From Apostichopus japonicus (taxonomy: Eukaryota; Echinodermata; Holothuroidea; Aspidochirotida; Stichopodidae): a DNA stretch of 64,000 nucleotides. Made by a program: the position numbers and the translations under genes. The notes under the pieces were generated by a model. It was given only the letters and a program-made list of their open reading frames with translations, did no database searches and had not been told where the DNA came from. Shown one piece after another: positions 55,755-64,000 of this stretch. Location of the stretch: assembly GCF_037975245.1 (NCBI RefSeq), contig NC_092581.1, positions 10,049,303 through 10,113,302 of the forward strand, given 5' to 3'. Numbering within the stretch: position 1 is the stretch's first letter; the number at the start of each line of letters is the position of its first letter.

Positions 55755-58749
55755 CATATATGTCATAGGTACAATGTGATAGGACGGTTGCATTAGCCTA
55801 TAGACTACTTTGCATACAGGAAATGGGGCGGCATTTATTACTGCGGGTTTGCTGCCAAAAACGCTGTCAATGGCACCAGCTAAAATTACCTCATTTCTGT
55901 ACACGATGGAGAAGGACAAGGCATTCGAATTTACGTCGCAAAGCTAACATTCCTGTAATACATCCGATAGTAAGTGAATGGTATAATCCCATTATTGGTG
56001 TTGCAATTAACATGTACCCACATTCAATATGGCGGAGGCTGAATCTTCACATGACATCATTCTTCTGCAATGTTATTACGATTGGGACAAACACAATGAA
56101 TGTATTATCTACTCCGCTGTGTGATAGTGGAATGTTTCGCCCAGGGGACTTCTTGGTACTCATTATGTTGAATTTGCGTACACCACAAATTTAATGATAC
56201 TACAATAATATTCCCTATAGGATTTCACTGTAATTGGACCTCCAAACCTCTTCAAAGTCCCGCAATAAGTGTCCGTTTGGGGTTAAACAAAATTCAATAA
56301 ACTAGCATTATTGAGGCAACGGGAGGGCTCCCTTTACGGAACTTGAAATACTTTTACACTTATAAAAGTCACAGTGTTTTGAAAGACCCTTTCGCGGTTG
56401 CATACTTGTATAAGAATCGGGGCATTACCAACAGCTAGTGTTTTTGTTACAGTTATAACACCAACGATTTGTTAGGATATCATGTGTCTTGTTTAAAACT
56501 CACTTTCTTGTCATGAATCTTCTCAAACATTCATTTCCACGTTGTTGCAGCTCGAGCTATATTATATATATATATCGAAATACGTTTACATAAGAATTCG
56601 TCGCTGAGAAGTACCCTCACACACCGGGGAACAGCGATCACTCCCCAAACCCGATTCTCCCCCTTCCCACCCCCACCAATGGAAGTTAGTCCAAGTTAGT
56701 GAACGTTATAGAGAAGGGACGTTCAGTTTCAAATAAGAATACAAAACTACAACAAACTCAATCGCGGTCAAATTTGGGTTTGAGGGCGCTACTTCGGTTT
56801 ACAGCGCACGTTAGCTAGAAAAGTTGTAGAAGTAAGTGGTGGCGCTAAAGTGAAAAGTCTAAACTGACACTGTAATTTGTCTCTCCTTGCTAATCCGAAC
56901 ATGTTCCTTATGAGTGAGTGGCAAAGTTTCATTGAAAGAGACAGTGTAAAGAGCTTCTAAGTTTGGGTGTGAATTAGTATAGTACATGAGTTCGAAATTA
57001 TTACAATGCTTGTGCAGTAGAATAGTAGCTGGTAAAAGTGGGAGTAAAACGTGCGTTTTTTTTAAGGTTTTTGTATTAGATTACAATGCAGAATATAACC
57101 CACGCTAGGCCTTAAACAGCCACTGGTCCAATTTTTATTGATATGTAATATTGGTTCGTTATTACCTACTGTGTATACCGTATCAAACAGTACTCTGCAC
57201 CTATACACTGTGTACAGACACAATGCAATTTGCACGCTGTATACATTTGGATGGGTTTTATGGGAGGGCATCTTTCGTACGCAGTTGCCATAATTCTTAA
57301 GTCATTATAGTAGCACCGTAGTTGACGTAGTGGAATTCATATGATGATACGAAGTGGGAGGACGTAGTCTTCTGGTTGTATTAGATTAGGCCCATAGCTA
57401 GATTTTGTAACATACGAATTTTACCACTCATAAATAGAACATATTTTAGCAAAAACGTTAAGAAAACAAAGTGTGTTGTTCGTAATATGTGTCATCATGT
57501 GAAGACGTTAAAGGTGCGTGTTAGGTTTCTTGACTATTTTTGCCTTCAATATAGGCCTATATATTCACAGTTGAAATAGGTCGAATGTCGATCAAAGTTG
57601 ATGCCGAAGTTTCCTATTCAACACTTCATATCAATGGGAATCTTAAGCATTTTTGCAGAAGATGTTTACATATAGCGATCCTAAAAGTGCCCTCCACATG
57701 GCTGTGGGTCATAATGCACTAGATCTATCCTGTTTACAGATCTCCAAAGATTTTGTATAGCACTGTCACATATCATAGTGTATGTTGAATGTTCTACTTG
57801 TGAAAAGATGTTTTAAAAGATCTCGTCTTCAATAATTGCGAGAAATAATCGCAGGAATAAGTCCAATTTATTCTATTTCGGAGATTGGGATAAAAAAATG
57901 GCTGACGCTCAAATTTTATACTTAGTTTAGCGGTTGTGATTGGAAATGGGAAGGTGCTAACAAGTTACAACGCCCCCTCCCTCCCCAAATAAAACAAAAA
58001 ATAACAAAACATATTCTCTCTCTGCATTTGGTTTTATTTTCAAGACAAAGTTGAACTTATAAAAGAATCCTTAATATAAATGTTGTTATGCTTTTATACC
58101 TTATGGACATCACTGCCCGAACCAAAAGAATATCTTACTTAGCAAAGAAAACGTCTCCCTGGTTTCATAATCTAATCTGAAACCAAAGTAAAACCATGGT
58201 CTCCGAAATTAAAATCTTTTGAAAGTTTCCACTTCAATTTCACAAAAGGAGCATTGCTCGCTCTCAGCTTTTTACATAGCAAAAAAAAAGAGATTATTTG
58301 TGGCAGTTTGGGTTTGTGTTTGGGTTTGCAAAGCATACCATCATGACATGTAGAAGGGAATTATAAATGTGGTTAAGACCTGTTCAAACTCTCCTCCCCC
58401 CCCCCCACCCGATGGACATTTGATTACTCCACAATTGGAGTAAGTAGGTAACCAATTTATCGTGAAATCCCTTGCGGTTATTGATCAGGGACGGATTTAG
58501 GGGTTTGAAAAGGAAGTATGGTTGAATTGATAAACTTCAGGCTCTTATAGCAAACCATGTTCATGGTCATGATACGGAAAATTGAAGGTGCCATGAATGG
58601 CCTACGTACATGTATGGCAAGCCAAATGCCCAATAAATATATATTCTAGGATTTTCGACCGATAAACCTGGAATATCGCCAATAATCCTGGATTGTCGGT
58701 TGAAAGTCCAAGCCTATCGGCGAAAAACTTGGACAATCGTACATGGTCA
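55755..58749. other. Intergenic, no gene seen
   Basis: No gene I can support. The stretch 55820-56195 has open frames on both strands, including a 31-codon frame starting ATGGCGGAGGCTGAA at 56029. I recognise no domain. CAGGGACGGATTTAGGGG at about 58486 resembles a hAT left end without a partner. There is a C run near 58396 and TAGGCCTA at 57552. Confidence 0.5.
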
Positions 58750-58778
58750 ACTACTACTAGTACTAGTACTAGTACTAG

Positions 58779-58872
<94 letters not shown>

Positions 58873-59083
58873 GCTGCTACTACTACTACTACTGCTACTA
58901 CTGCTACTACTGCTACTACTACTACTACTACTACTACTACTAATAGTACTACTACTACTGCTACTGCTAATACTACTACTACTAATACTACTACTACTAC
59001 TGCTGCTACCACTGCTACTACTACTACTACTACTGCTACTACTGCTACTACTACTACTACTACTACTACTAATACTACTACTG

Positions 59084-59125
<42 letters not shown>

Positions 59126-59173
59126 ATACTATTGCTACTACTACTACTAATACTACTACTGCTACTGCTACTG

Positions 59174-59213
<40 letters not shown>

Positions 59214-59243
59214 TACTACTACTGCTACTGCTACTAGTACTAC
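58750..59243 (+). repeat. (ACT)n trinucleotide array, about 494 bp
   Basis: A long ACT array. It starts with ACTAGT repeats, then a perfect stretch of about 90 bp, then ACT with frequent GCT, AAT and AGT variants. Thr-, Leu- and Val-rich frames of 187-237 codons are repeat artefacts. Confidence 0.97.
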
Positions 59244-60364
59244 CAAGACTATATAAACAGATAAAGCTGAAGGTACTCCTAGAGCTCGAACACGATACAA
59301 CTGGCTAAAAAACAATTATAGCGTGTCTATTATATCGGGTTAATTTTGAAACAGCGCCAGCGCTTTTTCGCTGTTTACGTTTCAATTTGTACAAAGTCGT
59401 ACCAATTAAAAACAACCACAGAATACCTCGCTTATAACTCGTTACCGGGAGTCCGGGGATCATACCGACTGTAACCCGACATCACTCGGACTAGAAGCCA
59501 CAGAGGAAAAAGAACACCAGGAAAAAAATATGAATATGTTTATCAGTTGTAAAATGATGCTTGGAAGTATCCTTCCATGGTATACGGTACCGTATGTATG
59601 TAGATAAGCAAAGCATGCAGGGCTATCTGACTAGCAAATAAATAAAAATATATGACTATCAAATTTACTTTAATATTCTAGCACTCATATCCCTATGGAT
59701 GTCTTGGTCGAGCTGCGTAATAATTACATTCATATTCCTTTGTATTTTTTTTTTAAACCCATCGACACCCATAGCTATGTAAATTGTTGACAGTGCTCAC
59801 CCAAATGTGTTTGAAACACTCTATTGTATGTTCTCGGTACAGTAGAATCAAACACAGTTGCTCCTCGAAGTCAGAGTGTGAGACACGTATCGCTAACTTT
59901 TGCGGCTATTTTCTAAGTACTGGCTACCCTTTATATTCTTCATCAAACTGGGTATACCTAAGCTCCTGATTACTGTCGTGGCGATCTTCTGGTATACAAA
60001 CCTAAAGTCGTCAATTCTTGTATTCCCTTGGTGCTTGACTATATTCTCGCAAAACGGATAAATTGCATCAAGTCGTACGTTCTGACTTTAACATAATCAA
60101 GGTTTGCCCCCACCCCCGTGAGCCAGACGGCAACCCCCTCATCTTAAATCTCTTCTTTCTTCTTCCAAATTAACCAAGACGACTGACCATGGCAAACCTC
60201 GATGTCAGATCTCCCAACATTTCATCACGGATCAAATATTTACCCCTCCCGGCACCAGTTGTCGCATTATGCCCCCTCCTCTCAATTCCGATATCCCAAT
60301 GTTTGTTTACTTGCTATGATGTGATGTTGGTCAGACAGGTTCTATATTCAGACTACAGGTTCGA
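59244..60364. other. Intergenic, no gene seen
   Basis: No supportable gene or clear repeat. I looked for the 5' part of the Penelope-like element here and did not recognise it. Confidence 0.5.
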
Positions 60365-60659
60365 TAATCTTGAATTGAATTATTGATATCTATAATAGTT
60401 CATCTATTTTAAGATATCACAAATTCAATTCTTGATATCAGAAATTTTAATTATGATATCATCAAATAAAATAATGATATCAATAATTTCCTTGCACCAA
60501 TTAATGATATCATCAAATATGACGTACATATCATTAAAACAATTTCAGATATCATGAAATAATTCATGATATCATTAAATAATTGATGATATCATTAAAT
60601 AATTGTTGATATCAATAAATACTGAATGAAAAATAAAATGGCTTGCCATATGGCCGCAC
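60365..60659. mobile_element. GATATC array with one conserved end
   Basis: Ten GATATC sites, mostly as TGATATCA within AT-rich units, are followed by a right end (ATGGCTTGCCATATGGCCGC) that matches the end of the 35974-36682 element in 18 of 20 bases. No left end was found. The design is the same, but the bases flanking GATATC differ, so the two arrays are diverged members or independent amplifications. It abuts the broken 5' end of the Penelope-like element. Confidence 0.6.
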
Positions 60660-60776
60660 TTAGGACCCGCTCGGGCCGATTAGCCGACAAGAAACGAAAA
60701 GAGGTCACTCAACAAAGTTTGGCCTGAAGGTCACCATTGAAACCAACCTGCAGGCAGTGAACTACTTAGACATTAC

Positions 60777-62246
60777 CATGGGCGGCGATCCTGAGGGGAT
60801 GGGGGGATATATCCCCCATGGAGGGGATGTAATACACCATATCCCCCCACCAAATGCCAGGATAATAATATTTTCATTCCTACATTTATGCATCATCGTG
60901 AATGTACGGCTCTTTTTTAGCTTCATTTCTCGCCTACCATAAACGCAGTGCGATCTTTTCAAATAAAGCGTCTTTATAAAGCAAGAATAGTTGACTGTAG
61001 GCTTCATTGGGTCTATAACAACAAAATGTATTATTGCGCCCACGGTATTGATATAGTACATATATGCACCCTCATAGTATTCATATCAACGAGTTAAATG
61101 AATCTGGAGGATTCATGTCAATTGGGCGCGCGTACCATGCATGGAGGGTCATGTGATGTGTTCCAGGTGGTACCAAACTGATATTTCTCTGTAGCAGTTC
61201 GAAAATAGTGTTAGTGACTTCGTGAAAGATTTGCACCAAGACGGATCGGACATGGGAACTAACGACGTAAGAAGGTACTGGTACTTCAGGCCTACGAAAT
61301 AGTGCTAATATGCTAACGTTAGACATGCTGGCACAGAACAAGTACAGATACATTGGGCTTGCAGCGGGAAATGTCGATGTCTGAATTGTATTTCAAGGGT
61401 GAGCGTTTGGTGCTGTGGGGAAAAGTTTAGTTCAGTGCAACCACGGAATTCTCCATGGAACAGAGCCCAATCCTGCTCAGCCGGAATATAGCTATCACGT
61501 TAGGCTACAGGCACGGTTATTGCTAGGTAACGGGTGTCGTCTGCTGCTCTAAGCACGCATACACATTTACGTACTAGTTGGGTGAAATCATCATGCGTAA
61601 AGGGGAGAGTAAAATATTAGTACCGCCCTGGAACACATCACATGACCCTCCATGCATGGTACGCGCGTTCGCGCGTATTTACTGTGTGATAGTTTCCCCA
61701 GATTCATTTACAGGTACCTCGATGATTCATATAGGCCCTATAGTAGGCCTACACACGTACATGTTCCCTCGAACAGCTGAGAATTTCATGTTACCAGGGT
61801 AATGATTAATACACGTTTCACCTGGATGCCCTAGCAATCGGTACCTAGGAATGTAACTATGTGTAATTGTGTATTGCATGTGTATAGGCCTATAATAGCT
61901 TGCATGAGGCCATTTTCTTCATCGAATAATATAAAAGAGATCTCGAACATTCTAACGTAGCGCCTGAAACAAGATTGACAGGGGCAAGTTTCCCAAAATA
62001 ACACCCAAAATTAAAAAAAAAAAAGTATTTTGGATCCTGATTATGAGATATTTCGGATATGATATCCCTATTTTAAAGTTGGGTATATGCCGCTTGGAAA
62101 CCTCGGTAAGTGCCGTTTCCGGCCATCTAGAGGGTTTGTAAATCCCAAAATTTTCTTGTACGCTTCGCGCCAACCCATGGTGGCGCTACGCTTAGATAGT
62201 CAACAAGGTCATATCCCCCACTCGGAAATACGGATCGCCGCCCATG
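60777..62246. mobile_element. hAT-like element inserted in the retroelement
   Basis: A perfect 8-bp TSD, GACATTAC, lies at 60769-60776 and 62247-62254. A 15-bp perfect inverted end, CATGGGCGGCGATCC, is at both termini. The shared hAT subterminal module lies at 62101-62201 on the minus strand, 45 bp from the right end. It contains a perfect 41-bp inverted repeat (61127-61167 and 61627-61667) with weaker extension. No transposase was recognised in its 1470 bp. One TSD copy restores the retroelement reading frame at the site. Confidence 0.93.
61094..61714. repeat. Inverted repeat inside hAT element
   Basis: The arms 61127-61167 and 61627-61667 are perfect 41-bp reverse complements. Similarity extends, diverged, to about 61094-61188 and 61607-61714, with about 420-460 bp between. 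They may be two copies of a small repeat in opposite orientation. Confidence 0.8.
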
Positions 62247-63201
62247 GACATTACATTGAACCTTGCCAACGGATCGTTCGCCCCCTACAGGAAACCAGGC
62301 GACAACCCCCTCTTCGTCCATTCACACTCGGATCACCCACCAGGCATCATAAAGAACATCCTCCCCAGCCGTAAATAAGAGATTAAGCAGCCTATCATGC
62401 AAAGAAAACATATTCAATGAAGCGTCACCAGCATACAAAGAGGCACTCAACTCAAGTGGCTACGACTGCGACCTCAAATTCGAACCAGAAACCCGGCCTG
62501 CCTCAACAAAAAGGAACAAAAGAACCAGAAAAATCACATGGTTTAACCCCCCATTTAGCAAAACTGTAAAGATAAACATTGGAAAAACTTTTTTGAAGTT
62601 AGTGGCCAAGCACTTTCCCCCAGGACACAGGCTCCATCAAATATTCAACAAAAATACTCTCAAATTAAGCTACAGCTGCATGAGAAACGCGAAGGCTATT
62701 ATCAACAGCCACAATAAAAAAGTTCTATCAAAGGCCGTTGAAAATTCACCCAAGCATGGATGCAACTGCAGAATACGAGAGACCTGCCCCCTCGGAGGAG
62801 AGTGCTTAACCCCCTCTATAATATACAAAGCTGAAGTGACTGCTGGGGATTCTAAGTCTATTTATATTGGTATGTGCGGAGGGCAGTTCAAAACAAGGTT
62901 TAATAACCACAAAAAGTCGTTCAACTTGAAGAAATATCACGGAGAAACTGAGCTTTCAAAACATGTTTGGTCTCTAAAAGAAAGTAATAGAGCCTTCCAA
63001 ATCTCCTGGCCCATTGTCATGAGATCAAACACATTGATCAACAGCTCAGGTTCTTGTAATTTATGCCAGGCCGAGAAACTAGCAATAATAGATCATTCTA
63101 GCCCTAATCTCTTGAAGAAAAGATCAGAAATCCTCGCAAGCTGCAGACACCAACCAAAACACCCCCCAAATAAAGTCAAAACTAAGATGAAAGAGAGATA
63201 G
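62247..63201 (+). pseudogene. Penelope-like polyprotein C-terminal part, frameshifted
   Basis: The part downstream of the hAT insertion opens in one frame to about 62364. A one-base change near 62365-62370 shifts it, and it is then open for 278 codons to a stop at 63199-63201. Visible features are an RT thumb/linker with WFNPPF and a FPPGHRLHQIFN block, a Cys/His cluster (HGCNCRIRETCPLGGEC, about 62754-62806) and a GIY-YIG nuclease starting YIGMCGGQFKTRFNNH (about 62863). Members of this class use RT plus this nuclease to insert new copies. With the N-terminal RT gone, this copy cannot act. Confidence 0.85.
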
Positions 63202-63347
63202 CTTTTTAGTACACCTCCCGACGATTGCTAGTAAGCATGAAACTCTGAGTAGAGGTTTGGTTGCAAAAATCAAAATTTACATTACGCTCTTCTTCATAAC
63301 GTGGAATTGAGCACTCTGTCGTGTTCTACTTGGAACATTTTATACAC

Positions 63348-63349
<2 letters not shown>

Positions 63350-63385
<36 letters not shown>

Positions 63386-63403
63386 CAACTCATTACGATT
63401 TTC

Positions 63404-63465
<62 letters not shown>
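63350..63465 (+). repeat. (TA)n flanking a 25-bp SINE 3' remnant
   Basis: Two TA arrays (63350-63382, 63408-63465) enclose TTCCAACTCATTACGATTTT plus CATT. This is identical to the last 24 bp or so of the 43518 tRNA-containing repeat, which also ends in (TA)n. It looks like a severely 5'-truncated copy. Confidence 0.75.
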
Positions 63466-63468
<3 letters not shown>

Positions 63469-63748
63469 CATACAGCTTGTCAGAGAAATGAAAGCCTCAT
63501 TGCTATATGGATACAAACCCCAAATATCGTCAATGTAACGACACCAAGGACAAGTGTAACATGATAACCTTTCCTCTACTAAACCCATGCCAACACATGC
63601 ATCATAAACGGCCTGCCAGTTTAGGCCCTATAGATTGATATACCGTGGATCTGTTTAAAGAACTCAGCATTAAATTCGAAATGTATATTCATCCACATCC
63701 CTTCTCATAGCTTCAAGAAAGCAATCAAGGAAATTCTTCCTTCCTACC
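63466..63748 (-). pseudogene. Degenerate reverse-transcriptase fragment
   Basis: On the minus strand the frames FLDCFLEAMRRDVDEYTF, then (after a one-base shift) EFNAEFFKQIHG, then (after further breaks) CRYIDDIWGLYPYSNEAF lie in the order expected for an RT palm. YIDD is the catalytic YxDD box. RYIDDIWG and the FNxEFFKQI..G spacing suggest a Penelope-like RT, but a different copy from the one upstream. Several stops and frameshifts make it a relic. Confidence 0.6.
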
Positions 63749-64000
63749 CGTGGAGTACTTCCCATGGAGTACTTTTATTTCGGGCGTGTGGTCTTAACGC
63801 TGGGCTCTTCATTTTCACAGCTGTCGTTGGAATTGTCCGAAAATGCGCAAAAGACGACTATACAGTCGTCTTTTGAACTCATCAAGACCTTTTTGTAATG
63901 ACGGTTTATCCAAACGAAGGGCGTACGGCAAGGTTTGATACCCTTGCTAAACAGAGCCTCTAGTTCTACACTGGTTGGTTTTTTTTTTATCAGAAACATT
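63749..64000. other. Unassigned window end
   Basis: A 74-codon minus-strand frame (63775-63999) may be the N-terminal continuation of the RT relic, but I recognise nothing in it. A small hairpin (AAGACGACTATACAGTCGTC at about 63851) is present. Confidence 0.4.

Larger units (their letters stand above)
60660..63349 (+). mobile_element. Penelope-like retroelement, truncated and interrupted
   Basis: Its pieces lie in order. A late reverse-transcriptase part is at 60660-60776, broken by a frameshift near 60713. A hAT insertion follows (60777-62246). The remaining RT edge, linker and GIY-YIG endonuclease are at 62247-63201. Then comes a 3' region that ends at (TA)n. The 5' two-thirds of RT is missing at the junction with the GATATC array. 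The motifs GLKVTIETN and LDIT just before the insertion, and LNLANG and YRKPGDNPL just after, are typical of this class. It is inactive. Confidence 0.85.

Noticed and set aside
55227-55919. Open frames of 230 and 179 codons on opposite strands
   Set aside because: They lie in the GGAGA array. A 5-bp unit without stop codons stays open for any length. Composition is pure repeat.
58486-58505. hAT left end CAGGGACGGATTTAGGGG
   Set aside because: No matching inverted end or 8-bp duplication was found downstream.
58602-59315. Open frames of 237, 202 and 187 codons (Val-, Leu- and Thr-rich)
   Set aside because: Products of the ACT trinucleotide array in three frames.

Overview
This 64 kb window is nuclear DNA from an animal. 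It is AT-rich and gene-poor, and it is crowded with simple-sequence arrays, tRNA-derived SINEs, small hAT-type DNA transposons and Penelope-like retroelement debris. There are no operons, Shine-Dalgarno sites or dense long ORFs. The one convincing host gene is an intron-less Frizzled receptor of the Fz9/10 class. A marine invertebrate deuterostome such as an echinoderm would fit the Frizzled type and the repeat style, but that is an inference, not a demonstration.

Layout. 1-473 is the right part of a hAT MITE whose complete sister copy, with a perfect 8-bp target-site duplication (TSD), is at 38883-39390. 3340-3652 is a tRNA-containing repeat, repeated at 43518-43818 and as tiny 3' remnants near 21081 and 63383. 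4522-5773 is a 48-bp minisatellite. 6206-6513 is a short hAT element. 11545-13266 (minus strand) is the Frizzled gene. 20155-20470 is a 16-bp minisatellite. 25834-26920 is a hAT element holding a second, nested hAT element (26150-26546), each with its own TSD, and it abuts a 109-bp higher-order minisatellite (26929-27800). 30901-31213 and 37800-38125 are two SINEs related to each other. 35974-36682 is an element with 31-bp inverted ends that encloses 28 copies of AGATATCT. 40945-41009 holds two adjacent perfect palindromes. 47740-48788 is another hAT element with a nested element. 55236-55754 and 58750-59243 are very long GGAGA and ACT microsatellites. 60365-63465 is a pile-up: a second GATATC array, a 5'-truncated Penelope-like element with a GIY-YIG endonuclease, and a 1470-bp hAT element inserted into its reverse transcriptase. 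It is followed by a degenerate reverse-transcriptase fragment on the other strand.

How parts relate. Frizzled stands alone, with no Wnt-pathway partner in the window. The most interesting structure is in the mobile DNA. Four hAT elements with different terminal inverted repeats carry the same roughly 55-100 bp subterminal hairpin module 36-63 bp from one end. Two other hAT ends share a GGGGCACGTGCCCC palindrome. The (TA)n arrays repeatedly abut the 3' end of one tRNA-containing repeat. The octamers TGACGTCA (11 by eye) and TAGGCCTA (8 by eye) occur far more often than base composition predicts.

Limits. TSDs, inverted repeats and motif counts were read by eye. No database search or alignment program was used, so family names beyond the superfamily level are not claimed.
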